A DNA stretch of 39,125 bases from an uncultured Eubacteriales bacterium (GCA_934476545.1 CAKSOB010000003.1:1-39125); one strand, 5' to 3'. Numbered from the stretch's first letter, positions 6,416 to 15,051 are shown. Made by a program: numbers and translations. The notes: generated from the sequence alone by a model not told the origin.

Positions 6416-9037
6416 TTATTGCAGGGCAGCCAAGCTGGTTTCAATCAGCGCAATACGGTCGCTCAACCGCTCAGCATCTGCCTTCACACCCTCTACCACA
6501 TTGGCAGGGGCTTTGGACAGGAAGCCTTGGTTATTCAGCTTACCGGTGCATTGTGCCAACTGCTTCTTTGCGGCTTCCATTTCCTTAGTCAATCGAGCAA
6601 TTTCTGCCTTCTTGTCCACCAACTCATCCATTGGAATATAAACGGTTGCATCATCGGTAACGATGGTTACAGCGCCGTCCATGTCAAAGCTGCTGCCAAC
6701 GGTTACTTCATTGGCATATGCCAACCGCTGTACAATGGCAGTGCCGTCTACAAAGGTCTGCTGCTCCTCGGTTGCAATGAATACCTTTGCTTTTCTGGAC
6801 GGCGGTACGTTCATTTCTGATCTACGGTTCCGGATACCACGAATCACATCCATCAGGCGCTTCATTTCCGCTTCTGCCTGTGGGAAGTTCAATGCTTCAT
6901 CGTACTCCGGCCACTGAGAGATCATCAGTGCCTCACCCTCGTGCGGCAAGGTCTGCCAGATTTCCTCGGTAATAAACGGCATAAACGGATGGAGCAGCTT
7001 TAAGGTGCCGGTCATAACCCAAACCAGAACCTCTCTTGCATTTTGTGCAGTCACCGGATCGTCACCGTTCATGCGAATCTTGGCGATTTCAATATACCAG
7101 TCGCAGAAATCATCCCACAGATAATCGTAGATTTTCTGTACGGCAATGCCCAGTTCAAACTTCTCCAGATTCTCGGTGATTTCCTTTGCAACACGATTGA
7201 AACCGCTGATGATCCACTTATCCTCGGTGGTCAGGGTTTCCGGCAAAATCCCCTTTACATCATGACCTTCCAAGTTCATGAGAATAAACCGTGCTGCATT
7301 CCAAATCTTATTGGCAAAGTTCCGGCTGGAAGCTACCTTCTCTACGGAATAGCGCATATCGTTTCCGGGACTGTTACCGGTTGCCAGCATGAAGCGCAGT
7401 GCGTCGGCACCATACTCGTCGATTACCTTCAGCGGGTCAATACCGTTGCCCAAAGATTTCGACATTTTCCGCCCCTGCTCATCTCGTACAATACCGTGGA
7501 TAAATACGGTCTTGAACGGTGTTTCGCCCATATGCTCAATACCGGAGAAAATCATTCTGGCAACCCAGAAGAAGATAATATCGTAACCGGTTACCAAAGT
7601 GCTGGTTGGGTAGAAATATTTCAAATCTTCTGTGTTGTCCGGCCACCCCAGTGTGGAGAATGGCCACAGCGCAGAGGAGAACCATGTATCCAGAGTATCC
7701 TCATCCTGATGGAGGTGTGTGCCGCCACAGTGCGGGCAAGCAGTTGGAGCTTCTCTGGAAACAACGGTTTCGCCGCAATCACAGTACCAAGCCGGAATCC
7801 GGTGTCCCCACCAAAGCTGACGGGAAATACACCAGTCACGGATGTTCTCCATCCAGTTGAAGTAGATTTTATCAAAGCGCTCCGGAACAAACTTGGTATC
7901 TCCATTGCGAACGGCATCAATCGCAGGCTTTGCCAGTGGCTCCATTTTTACGAACCACTGCATGGAAACTCTTGGCTCTACCACAGTACCGCAGCGATAG
8001 CAAGTGCCGACATTGTGCTTATGCGGCTCAATCTTCACCAGATAGCCCTGCTCCTCCAATGCCTTTACAATCTTTTTCCGTGCGTCCATACGGTCCAAAC
8101 CGCAATACTCGCCACCGTTTTCATTGATTACGCCGCTCTCATCCATAACATTGATGATTGGCAGGTTGTGGCGCTGACCAACCTCAAAGTCGTTCGGGTC
8201 ATGGGCAGGGGTAATCTTTACCACACCGGTACCGAACTCCATATCTACATAGGTATCCGCAACAATCGGAATCTCTCTGCCAACCAGTGGCAGGGTTACG
8301 GTCTTGCCGATCATATCCTTGTAGCGTTCATCATCGGGATGCACTGCCACAGCAGTATCGCCCAGCATGGTTTCCGGACGGGTGGTTGCCAACTGAATGT
8401 AACCGGAACCGTCGGTGAGCGGATAGCGCAGGTGCCAGAAGTTGCCGTCCTTTTCGGCGTACTCTACTTCTGCATCGGAAATGGAGGTCTTACAGTGTGG
8501 ACACCAGTTGATGATACGCTCGCCACGGTAAATCAGACCCTTTTCATACAGACGAACGAATACTTCTCGTACTGCTTTGGAGCAACCCTCGTCCAGCGTA
8601 AATCGCTCTCTGTCCCAATCACAGGAGGAACCCAGCTTCTTCAACTGAGAAACGATGGTGCCGCCGTATTTTTCTTTCCACTCCCAAGCGCGCTTCAGGA
8701 AGCCTTCCCGACCCAGATCTTCCTTGGTCAAGCCTTCTGCCTTCATGGCTTCTACAATCTTTGCCTCGGTCGCAATGGAAGCGTGGTCGGTACCCGGCAG
8801 CCACAGGGCAGAGTAGCCCTGCATTCTGCGCCAACGGATGAGAATATCCTGCAAGGTTTCGTCCAAGGCATGACCCATATGAAGCTGACCGGTAATGTTG
8901 GGCGGCGGGATTACGATGGTATATGGCTTTTTCTTTGGGTCGGGTTCGGCATGAAAATAGCCGTTCTCCACCCAGAATTGATAAATTCTGTCTTCCACTT
9001 CATGTGGCTCGTAGGCTTTGGCAAGTTCCTTGCTCAT
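6416..9037 (-). CDS. valS: Valyl-tRNA synthetase
   Basis: An 873-residue class I aminoacyl-tRNA synthetase charging tRNA-Val. The HIGH motif reads HMGH at residues 53-56 (PPNITGQLHMGHA) and the KMSKS motif is KMSKSLGNGIDP. The large CP1 editing domain lies between (TTRPETMLGDTAVAVHPDD). A zinc-site region (WYCDCGETV, CPHCGGTH) is present. The C-terminus has the anticodon-binding domain and a coiled-coil tRNA arm (DKKAEIARLTKEMEAAKKQL). Length is normal. A GGAGG site precedes the ATG. No T-box leader is present: the upstream gap to the divergent lipoprotein is only ~200 bases and is filled by an ordinary promoter. Confidence 0.97.
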   Translation of the reverse strand: MSKELAKAYEPHEVEDRIYQFWVENGYFHAEPDPKKKPYTIVIPPPNITGQLHMGHALDETLQDILIRWRRMQGYSALWLPGTDHASIATEAKIVEAMKAEGLTKEDLGREGFLKRAWEWKEKYGGTIVSQLKKLGSSCDWDRERFTLDEGCSKAVREVFVRLYEKGLIYRGERIINWCPHCKTSISDAEVEYAEKDGNFWHLRYPLTDGSGYIQLATTRPETMLGDTAVAVHPDDERYKDMIGKTVTLPLVGREIPIVADTYVDMEFGTGVVKITPAHDPNDFEVGQRHNLPIINVMDESGVINENGGEYCGLDRMDARKKIVKALEEQGYLVKIEPHKHNVGTCYRCGTVVEPRVSMQWFVKMEPLAKPAIDAVRNGDTKFVPERFDKIYFNWMENIRDWCISRQLWWGHRIPAWYCDCGETVVSREAPTACPHCGGTHLHQDEDTLDTWFSSALWPFSTLGWPDNTEDLKYFYPTSTLVTGYDIIFFWVARMIFSGIEHMGETPFKTVFIHGIVRDEQGRKMSKSLGNGIDPLKVIDEYGADALRFMLATGNSPGNDMRYSVEKVASSRNFANKIWNAARFILMNLEGHDVKGILPETLTTEDKWIISGFNRVAKEITENLEKFELGIAVQKIYDYLWDDFCDWYIEIAKIRMNGDDPVTAQNAREVLVWVMTGTLKLLHPFMPFITEEIWQTLPHEGEALMISQWPEYDEALNFPQAEAEMKRLMDVIRGIRNRRSEMNVPPSRKAKVFIATEEQQTFVDGTAIVQRLAYANEVTVGSSFDMDGAVTIVTDDATVYIPMDELVDKKAEIARLTKEMEAAKKQLAQCTGKLNNQGFLSKAPANVVEGVKADAERLSDRIALIETSLAALQ

Positions 9038-9053
9038 TGCGTTTCCTCCTCGT

Positions 9054-9066
9054 CCGGCAAAGCCGG
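9054..9066 (-). promoter_or_regulatory. Leader hairpin before the valS ribosome binding site
   Basis: CCGGC, AAA, GCCGG: a five-base-pair GC stem ending a few bases before GGAGG. It has no T-run; it may protect or modulate the valS mRNA 5' end. Confidence 0.3.
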
Positions 9067-9092
9067 GTACTCAAATTTGTCTAATCTTTTTT

Positions 9093-9121
9093 ATTATCGC
9101 ATTTTTTTAAATGTTTGTCAA
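9093..9121 (-). promoter_or_regulatory. Promoter of valS
   Basis: TTGACA (9116-9121) and GATAAT (9093-9098), 17 bases apart, giving a leader of about 50 bases. Confidence 0.75.
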
Positions 9122-9241
9122 TTCTCGCCAACTCGACATTCTCCCATTTTTCCGGAAAAAATCCCCCATTGTAAATCCGACAAACCTCTCTCCCCTCATC
9201 TTTTATACTAAAAGAAAACGGACTGTAAAGGAGCGAGATTT

Positions 9242-9778
9242 ATGAAAGAAAAACGACTGCTTTTCGTACTGTTTGCCACCCTTTGGCTTACACTGCTTTG
9301 CTTTGGCGGCTGTGGATCGGACAAGCCCTCGGCTGCACAAACGGCAGCCGAATCGCTCCCCTTTTCCGTGCCTTCTATTTTCACACCGGACGAGGACGGT
9401 ACTGCCCGCAATCAAATGCTGACCTTTCAAAGTCAAAACCACACCACGCTGATTGTTTCCTGCAAAGACAGTACGGCGTCGTTCCTTTCTCATATTCGCA
9501 AAACAAAGATGACAAAGGAAGCCTTGGTCGCCGCCTACAAAGCCGGTGGCTTGGATGTTACGGTTTCCAACCTTCATATAAAGGATTTGGATGACCAATA
9601 TAGTTTAACCTATACCGTCCATCTTACCACACAAAACGGCAGCACCATTACACGAAAATATATCCGAATCACCGGAAAGGAACTCTTGGATATTTCCTGC
9701 GGCGGCAATGTGACCAACAAAGATTTGATTGATTTAGAGTATACGGAAGTGTTGCAAGCGGTGCAGCAAAACTCCTAA
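9242..9778 (+). CDS. Putative lipoprotein, unknown function
   Basis: A 178-residue exported protein I do not recognise. It has a basic N-terminus, a hydrophobic stretch and a lipobox (FGGC, Cys at 24), so it should be anchored to the outer face of the membrane. The mature part begins with a low-complexity Ala/Ser linker and then a single ~130-residue domain with alternating strands (TLIVSCKDS, YSLTYTVHLTTQNGS, KYIRITGKELL). Two cysteines remain in the mature domain. The ATG has GGAG upstream. It is divergent from valS, and the next lipoprotein gene follows in the same direction after 77 bases but has its own promoter. Confidence 0.8.
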   Translation: MKEKRLLFVLFATLWLTLLCFGGCGSDKPSAAQTAAESLPFSVPSIFTPDEDGTARNQMLTFQSQNHTTLIVSCKDSTASFLSHIRKTKMTKEALVAAYKAGGLDVTVSNLHIKDLDDQYSLTYTVHLTTQNGSTITRKYIRITGKELLDISCGGNVTNKDLIDLEYTEVLQAVQQNS

Positions 9779-9807
9779 CGTTTTGCCAAGGGACTTCTCT
9801 CCGAAGA

Positions 9808-9829
9808 AGCTCTATGGTACAATAGAGCT
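9808..9829 (+). promoter_or_regulatory. Extended -10 promoter inside a perfect palindrome
   Basis: AGCTCTAT (9808-9815), six bases, ATAGAGCT (9822-9829) form an 8-bp perfect inverted repeat. The promoter element TGGTACAAT (9815-9823; TACAAT at 9818-9823 with an upstream TGN) lies inside it, so a protein bound here would cover the -10 box of the following lipoprotein gene. Confidence 0.5.
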
Positions 9830-9855
9830 ATTCTAATAATTTGGAGATGATTTCT

Positions 9856-10890
9856 ATGAAGCGGGTTTCTTTGGCGGCAGTTGGTTTAGCAGCGCTGCTT
9901 TCCGTTGCGCTTTCCGGCTGCGGCACTACCGCATCTGTTCCTGCCGACTCCCTCCCTTCTGCCCCTGTGTCAGAGGAAGCAACGGTTACACCATCCCTTT
10001 CTCCCCAAGGTGTTTATACCGACAAAAACAAATCCTTTCAAGTTACCATTCCCGATGATTATATCGAAGATACCACTCTTTCTAAACAAGGGCGCACGGT
10101 GTTCCGCTCTCCAAACGGAACTCGCTCTGTGGAACTGAAAAAGCTGAATCCGGACAGCAACCTGCTTGCCTATTCCCGCTCGGAGTTTTCCAAAGCCTAC
10201 CGGGACAGCTTTGAGGAATTCCAATTACAGCAATGCCGTCCTGTCACCGTAGGAGAAACCAACGGCGTTTATTTACAGTTCACCTGCAAGCAGCAAGGAA
10301 AACCCTACACAGTCGCCCAGTATGTCATGGCAGGCGATAGCGATTACAGTGTCACTTACGCTTCTGTGGATGGCGGCGCCGACTTTCTCTCCTTAGCGCA
10401 GGAAAGTATCCAAACCTTTCGGGAATTGAATCCGGAGCAACCGGTTTCCCAAGCAGGTCGGCTCATCGGAACCACCTATACCGATACGGAAGACCGCTTT
10501 ACCATAACGCTTCCCTCAGGATGGAAAGTATCCTCTCAAACAAAAGACAGCGTTCTGTTCCGCTCCGGTGACAACAAGAGCAACCTGAACATTCAGTGGG
10601 GACAATCCGACAAACAGCTTTTGCGGTACCAAAAATCTTATTTCACCCAGTCCTTTCAAGAATCCTTAGGAAAATCCGCAAAAGTCACGGTATTCCAAAC
10701 CACCACTCTCAACGGCATCAACGCACGCTACTTAGAATGTACCTATACCCGCAACGGAAAATCCTTGATTTCAAAACAATACCTATTGAACAGCGACAAT
10801 ATAACCTACCGAATTACCTTTACCTCTACCACTGCCAATGCAGGAAAAACCAAGTTTAATACTGTTGCCGATTCGTTTACATTACGATAA
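9856..10890 (+). CDS. Putative lipoprotein with two tandem repeats of one domain
   Basis: A 344-residue exported lipoprotein (lipobox SVALSGC) followed by a Ser/Pro/Ala linker. The mature protein holds two copies of a ~140-residue domain. Both begin with YTD..(K/D)(S/R)F.(V/I)T(I/L)P, continue with VFRS/VLFRS and a helix containing SYFTQSF-like residues, and end in a strand pattern (YSVTYAS / ITYRITFTS) and a final helix. They look like PsbP/Mog1-type folds, but this is only a resemblance. The ATG at 9856 is preferred because GGAGATGA lies ten bases upstream; the earlier TTG overlaps that site. The gene ends at a strong terminator shared with the convergent neighbour. Confidence 0.82.
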   Translation: MKRVSLAAVGLAALLSVALSGCGTTASVPADSLPSAPVSEEATVTPSLSPQGVYTDKNKSFQVTIPDDYIEDTTLSKQGRTVFRSPNGTRSVELKKLNPDSNLLAYSRSEFSKAYRDSFEEFQLQQCRPVTVGETNGVYLQFTCKQQGKPYTVAQYVMAGDSDYSVTYASVDGGADFLSLAQESIQTFRELNPEQPVSQAGRLIGTTYTDTEDRFTITLPSGWKVSSQTKDSVLFRSGDNKSNLNIQWGQSDKQLLRYQKSYFTQSFQESLGKSAKVTVFQTTTLNGINARYLECTYTRNGKSLISKQYLLNSDNITYRITFTSTTANAGKTKFNTVADSFTLR

Positions 10891-10901
10891 ATCTTCCCAT
10901 G

Positions 10902-10929
10902 AAAAAAGCTCCCCTAGGGGAGCTTTTTT
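10902..10929. terminator. Bidirectional terminator, 28-bp perfect palindrome
   Basis: Six A, GCTCCCC, TAGGGGAGC, six T: a perfect palindrome between the convergent genes ending at 10890 and 10928. The minus-strand stop codon overlaps its edge. Confidence 0.88.
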
Positions 10930-11557
10930 ACGCTTTTGGATTCTTTTTGGGTTGTACCCGCTCTTTTGGCGCAGGCTCTAATGTAGTGGTGCTTCGCTTA
11001 CGAATTACACGAATCAATGTTAGGATAAAGTCCACCAACAGCCATGCGCCGGTGGCGATGGCAGCAATCATAATAATCGGATCCCAGATTTGGTTGGTCA
11101 CCCATACTACACAAGGCTGCAGCAGCTTGATAATCAACACTGCAAAACCACCAAAGGCGGTAAAGCCCAACAGGCACACCCGTCCTTTAATATTAAATCG
11201 ATTGCGGAAGTAATCCCACCAACGGGTATGGAAGCAATGCTCCAAAATAGCGCCGGTAATGTATTCCATAGTACAAGCCATCAGACCGCCTAACAGGAAC
11301 AGAATGATGCCCTCCACAAAGAAGGCGCCCACCGGATTGGGAATCCACGGCTCAATTACCGCCGGCACCCACCGCAGCGTCAGCCAAAACAGCACGGCAC
11401 CTGCCCCGTAAATCGGGCAGAAGGGTCCGTACAAAAAGCCTCGCCGCACAAACTTTCCTTCGGTAATCCGGAAGATGATCATTTCATAAATCCATCCGGC
11501 AATGCTGTACGCCACAAACCAAAGCCAATAATCACACATGGTCAGAAAGACTTCCAT
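10928..11557 (-). CDS. CmpB-like ABC transporter permease family membrane protein (PF06541 type)
   Basis: A 209-residue integral membrane protein with about five hydrophobic segments. Conserved motifs of the putative type IV ABC permease family (CmpB-like) are GWIYE near the N-terminus, RGFLYGPFCPIYGAG, MEYITG..LE, WWDY and NIKGRVCL. The cellular role of the family is not known. The C-terminus is basic and cytoplasmic. The ATG at 11555-11557 overlaps the stop codon of the upstream HD gene (TGATG), with GGAGGTGAG upstream, so the two are translationally coupled. Confidence 0.85.
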   Translation of the reverse strand: MEVFLTMCDYWLWFVAYSIAGWIYEMIIFRITEGKFVRRGFLYGPFCPIYGAGAVLFWLTLRWVPAVIEPWIPNPVGAFFVEGIILFLLGGLMACTMEYITGAILEHCFHTRWWDYFRNRFNIKGRVCLLGFTAFGGFAVLIIKLLQPCVVWVTNQIWDPIIMIAAIATGAWLLVDFILTLIRVIRKRSTTTLEPAPKERVQPKKNPKA

Positions 11558-12090
11558 CAATTCTCACCTCCGCTTTGATGCCTCCGATGCAGCGGACAAA
11601 CATGGCAGGCAGTACAATGCTTGTTTCGATATATGGTTTCTCTTGCAGAGCAGATCTTGTCGGCATAGGATACCAACATACTTTCCCGGTATCTTGGCGG
11701 GATAGGTGTAAACGGGAACATATGGCGCTTGATAATATCCCGCTCCCGTTTGTTTAAATAGAAGTGCTTTTCCGCATTTTCCAGCGCCGTATAGGGATGA
11801 GAAAAGCCGTGGAACTTATGTCCGTTATTGGGGTCGTGCCAATCATACAAAAAGAGATCATGGAGCAGCGAACCCCGAATAATGCTCCGTCGGTCAAATC
11901 GAATTCCGTATTTTTCTTCCAGCTTAATGGCAGTGGAATAGGCGCACCATGCCACTGACACCATATGGCACAGCGCATTGGTTTTGCCATGCTGCGGATA
12001 TTGCTTCATTTTCTGCACCGTTTCGGAAGCTAAAATCCCCCGGGCGCAAGTGATAAATTCCTGTCGTTGATTCGTTGTCAACTGGTTCAT
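11557..12090 (-). CDS. HD-domain family hydrolase
   Basis: A 177-residue cytoplasmic protein of the HD superfamily of metal-dependent phosphohydrolases. The metal-binding pattern is visible as His42 (CHMVSVAW), His77-Asp78 (LLHDLFLYDWH), a His in KRHMFP and an Asp in SYADK. The C-terminus is short, with a Cys/His cluster (CTACHVCPLHRRH) that might bind metal. The substrate is unknown. It is upstream of, and overlaps by one base pair group (TGATG), the CmpB-like membrane gene. The ATG has only a G-rich weak ribosome site. A terminator hairpin lies immediately upstream. Confidence 0.87.
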   Translation of the reverse strand: MNQLTTNQRQEFITCARGILASETVQKMKQYPQHGKTNALCHMVSVAWCAYSTAIKLEEKYGIRFDRRSIIRGSLLHDLFLYDWHDPNNGHKFHGFSHPYTALENAEKHFYLNKRERDIIKRHMFPFTPIPPRYRESMLVSYADKICSARETIYRNKHCTACHVCPLHRRHQSGGEN

Positions 12091-12104
12091 TCCCCCATAT
12101 TTCC

Positions 12105-12136
12105 GAAAAACCGCCGTAGAAATTCCCTGCGGCGGT
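12105..12136 (-). terminator. Terminator-like hairpin before the HD gene
   Basis: Nine base pairs (12110-12118 with 12128-12136, one G-T) and, on the minus strand, five T, then about 13 bases to the HD-gene start. It can end the zinc-ribbon gene transcript; no promoter fits after it. Confidence 0.7.
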
Positions 12137-12145
12137 CAGACGATG

Positions 12146-12556
12146 TTATGTTTTTTTGATAAATTCCTTTCTGCATCGTGGGCAGGTAATGCAGATTTTT
12201 CCTTTTCCGCTCGGCACACGGAGCTGCGCGCCACAAGCCGGACATTTGTAGTATTTGTGTTCCTTATCATGGGCATGCGCCTTGGCGGTGTTCACCTTGG
12301 ACTGCTTATCTTTTGCCCAAAACTTCAGCTTTCTTATGCCGGACAAAAATACTTCATTCTCTCGGCGGCGTTTTTCGTAGTTTCTGGAAAAGCCACGATA
12401 CACCATAAAGATTAACGGCACATAGGCAACATACGATAAATACCATACCGGTGTAAATCGAAAGACAAACATCAAAATCATTGCAAATAAGAGCAATGCA
12501 ATATTCAAATGGTCATTGCCGTATCTTCCGGAAAAAAAGTTGCGCAGTGAATTCAT
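12146..12556 (-). CDS. Membrane protein with C-terminal zinc ribbon
   Basis: A 136-residue protein with two adjacent membrane segments (about residues 17-34 and 38-53), a basic stretch (RNYEKRRREN), and a C-terminal zinc ribbon with CPACG and CPRC pairs. The ribbon faces the cytoplasm if the basic loop does. Its role is unknown; similar small proteins occur widely in Clostridia. The ATG at 12554-12556 has GGAGAG about eight bases upstream; the upstream in-frame ATG lacks a site. A TG-extended TATACT (12609-12614, minus strand) may be its -10 box. Confidence 0.8.
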   Translation of the reverse strand: MNSLRNFFSGRYGNDHLNIALLLFAMILMFVFRFTPVWYLSYVAYVPLIFMVYRGFSRNYEKRRRENEVFLSGIRKLKFWAKDKQSKVNTAKAHAHDKEHKYYKCPACGAQLRVPSGKGKICITCPRCRKEFIKKT

Positions 12557-12699
12557 GCCCTCTCTCCTTTGTATTCCTTTTTGGATTTCTGTCATTCACT
12601 TTAAATCCAGTATAACACGAATTTCAGAAAGCACCAGTGCCTTGCCCCAGAATTTACACAAATTTCAAAAGGTGGTCATGAGCTGTTTGCAATCGGCAG

Positions 12700-12733
12700 G
12701 AAAAAAGCGGAGCCGCACAAAGGGTTCCGCTTT
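12700..12733 (-). terminator. Terminator of the AI-2E family permease gene
   Basis: On the minus strand AAAGCGGAAC pairs with GGCTCCGCTTT around a nine-base loop, followed by a T-run. Confidence 0.75.
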
Positions 12734-12754
12734 CTTTCCGCCTGCGCAAACAGG

Positions 12755-14140
12755 TTATTTTTTTTGTTTTTTCTGCTTGATTTTCTTTTTAACCCATTCC
12801 ACATATTTGCTCTTGCGAGGCTGTTCATGGGCTTCCGGCACACGATGCACATCCGCCGACTTAATCGGGGTTTCATACGTCCCGTCATCCTCATCCAGTA
12901 CATCATCACTTTCGTAAATCGTACCCTCATGGAGATAGACTTCCGTATCGCAAGCCATTTTGCGCCGTTTCAGGTTGTTGGAAATCCGCCGTTTGATCAA
13001 CACCAACAGCACCGCCGTAGCAGGCACCGCTATGATGATACCGATGATACCAAAGAATCCGCCGAATACCACAATAGATGTGATAACCCAGAAGCCGCTA
13101 ACACCGGTACGGTTGCCCAAAATCATCGGGCCGATGATGTTGCCGTCGAGCTGCTGCAAAATGATAACCCAGATGATAAAGTACAAGCACTGCATTGGGT
13201 CTACAATGAGTAGGAACAGCGCACTTGGAATGGCGCCGATAAACGGACCAAAGAACGGAATAATGTTGGTAACACCGACAATCACGCTGATTAACAGCGA
13301 ATAGTCAAACTGGAAGATCGTCATGACGATAAAGCACAGCACACCGATGATGGCAGAGTCGATAATCTTACCGATAATAAAGCCACCAAAATACTTATTG
13401 GTGTCCTGACCCACCGAGATCATCTTGTTAACCCGCTCTTTTTTAAACATTGCGTACAGTGCCATTTTCAGGTGTGCAACGAACTTCTCTTTATGGAACA
13501 TAAAGTAGATGGCGATGATGAAGCCCATGAGAATATCTTTCAGCGTCCAAATAAAGCCGAAGAGCCCTGACGTAATATCGCCCAAATACTTTTGCGCCTG
13601 TGGCATAATGTTTTTCTGAATAAACTCATTGACCTTTTCAAAACCGTCGCCCAACACATTCTTCACCAAGTCTCCAACGGTAGAATCATTGGACAAGAAC
13701 TGATTGATCCACTTGGTAAAGTTACGGTAGTAGCCGCTGAAGTTGTCAATCATCATGGACAAGCTGTCAATGATTTGCGGAATGACCAGCATCAGCAATC
13801 CGGTCAGCAACGCAAAGACAAAAATCAATGCAATGACAATGCTGATTGCCCGTCCTCGCCGTTGTGCTTTTTTCAGTTTTCCCGGGTTACTTTGCAGTTC
13901 TTTTCGTTTCTTTTTAAAGATTCTTGCCATTATCCGCTCAATAAAGCGAACAACCGGGTCAATCAAAAACGCAATGACCACTCCGTAAAAAACCGGACTC
14001 AACACTTTTGCAACTGTGCCGAGAATGTTGCCTACCACATCAAAGCGAAATACGATGGCAAACGCCAACATACAAGCAACAATGACTAAAAATGCCGTAA
14101 TGCCCCAGTAGAGATATTTTTTATCCCATCTGTATTTCAA
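12755..14140 (-). CDS. AI-2E family transporter (PF01594)
   Basis: A 461-residue polytopic membrane protein of the AI-2 exporter family (TqsA/YdiK/PerM type). Members have been linked to export of autoinducer-2 or, in other branches, Na+/H+ antiport, so the substrate is open. Two N-terminal membrane segments are followed by a large amphipathic region (residues ~110-210), then clustered segments (DILMGFIIAIYFMF, IIPFFGPFIGAIPSALF, GNRTGVSGFWVI, FFGIIGIIIAVPATAVL). The last ~80 residues are hydrophilic and end in a Lys/Gln-rich tail. The start is TTG (14138-14140) with GGAGG six bases upstream. That site is partly paired in a short hairpin. Confidence 0.9.
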   Translation of the reverse strand: MKYRWDKKYLYWGITAFLVIVACMLAFAIVFRFDVVGNILGTVAKVLSPVFYGVVIAFLIDPVVRFIERIMARIFKKKRKELQSNPGKLKKAQRRGRAISIVIALIFVFALLTGLLMLVIPQIIDSLSMMIDNFSGYYRNFTKWINQFLSNDSTVGDLVKNVLGDGFEKVNEFIQKNIMPQAQKYLGDITSGLFGFIWTLKDILMGFIIAIYFMFHKEKFVAHLKMALYAMFKKERVNKMISVGQDTNKYFGGFIIGKIIDSAIIGVLCFIVMTIFQFDYSLLISVIVGVTNIIPFFGPFIGAIPSALFLLIVDPMQCLYFIIWVIILQQLDGNIIGPMILGNRTGVSGFWVITSIVVFGGFFGIIGIIIAVPATAVLLVLIKRRISNNLKRRKMACDTEVYLHEGTIYESDDVLDEDDGTYETPIKSADVHRVPEAHEQPRKSKYVEWVKKKIKQKKQKK

Positions 14141-14154
14141 AGGAATCCTCCTTT
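14139..14154 (-). promoter_or_regulatory. Hairpin covering the ribosome binding site of the AI-2E permease gene
   Basis: AAAGGA, GGAT, TCCTTT: six perfect base pairs whose 5' arm and loop hold the AAGGAGG site and whose 3' arm reaches the TTG start. It may lower translation. Confidence 0.35.
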
Positions 14155-14221
14155 CCGACAGAGTTGGGATTCTATTCAGACAAAAAATAGATTTTGCCTA
14201 AGAATTCCACTGATTGCTTTT

Positions 14222-14230
14222 ATTGTACCA
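14222..14230 (-). promoter_or_regulatory. Extended -10 promoter candidate of the AI-2E permease gene
   Basis: TGGTACAAT on the minus strand, without a clear -35 box. It is the same nine bases as at 9815-9823. Confidence 0.4.
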
Positions 14231-14286
14231 TAGGTTTTGAATAGAAACGCTTACAACTTTGTAACCTTTGCAGAATTTTCAAAAAC

Positions 14287-15051
14287 TTACTTTTCTAAGT
14301 CGCTCTGTGCAATCAAAACAATGGCATAGTGTCCCAATTCTTCACTCACCGGAACATAAACGGCAAGTTCTTCTTCACCATTCAGGAAATAGGAAAAGCA
14401 TTTCGGCAAGATTTCTTCCTCGGTAAAATCACACTGCTTTAACAGTGCCGCTACTTTTTTCTTTCCAAGCTGCTTCAAATAGGCCTCCACCTCTATGCGA
14501 ATTCCCTCGTCGGTTTCCAATACCGTCGCTTTTCCGGTTACGATTGCTTCCGCTGCCTGTTCCGCATTTTCTCGGATTCCGGTAGAAATCCGTTCTCCAC
14601 CGGTTAAATTCACATTGGTGGTATACGCCAACAACTCCTTCTCCCCTTGAGAGTTTGTTAACATTCCGGCAGTTACCATGCAGAGGATTTCTCCGGATTG
14701 CACTATTTTGGTTTGCATTTCACCGGACAAGCCACTTTCCTCTGTCAAACCCTTCTGTAAAAATAAGGAAGTATCTCGTGTAAAAAGCTGATTGACCTTG
14801 GGGTTGGCAGTTTCGTCCGTCACTTCTTCATAAGAAATTGTGACATCTCCCTGTTTGCGTGTTTGCGTTGTAGTTTCTACGGTAGAGATTGCAGAGACTT
14901 CCGCTTCCCCCGGCAAAGATACCGTAGACACCACCACATTCTCAGTGGGGGCACTGCCGGAAGGTTCCTCTGCCGACGTACCGCAACCGGACAAAGCTGC
15001 TGCCGCACAAATCATAGCGCCAAACGCCGCTGCTACCATTCTTTTTTTCAT
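14287..15051 (-). CDS. Putative lipoprotein, unknown function
   Basis: A 254-residue exported lipoprotein (lipobox ALSGC at residues 19-23), then a Ser/Thr/Pro/Glu-rich linker to about residue 65. The mature domain alternates strands and helices (TISYEEVTDETANPKVNQLF, GGERISTGIRENAEQAAEAIV, LAVYVPVSEELGHYAIVL). The layout recalls the extracellular DUF3298-type domains seen in RsiV-like proteins, but I could not confirm this. Two cysteines in the mature part may pair. AGGAGG-type site and ATG are good, and it has its own promoter at 15085-15113. Confidence 0.8.
   Translation of the reverse strand: MKKRMVAAAFGAMICAAAALSGCGTSAEEPSGSAPTENVVVSTVSLPGEAEVSAISTVETTTQTRKQGDVTISYEEVTDETANPKVNQLFTRDTSLFLQKGLTEESGLSGEMQTKIVQSGEILCMVTAGMLTNSQGEKELLAYTTNVNLTGGERISTGIRENAEQAAEAIVTGKATVLETDEGIRIEVEAYLKQLGKKKVAALLKQCDFTEEEILPKCFSYFLNGEEELAVYVPVSEELGHYAIVLIAQSDLEK

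Noticed and set aside
7043..9211. A very long plus-strand open frame (over 700 codons) opposite valS
   Set aside because: It is fully antisense to valS, which has all its catalytic motifs; the frame has no ribosome binding site and no recognisable domain. It arises from the codon bias of valS.
9038..9241. Possible T-box leader before valS
   Set aside because: The gap is too short, shows only a small GC stem, and contains an ordinary TTGACA-17-GATAAT promoter. No T-box core sequence is visible.
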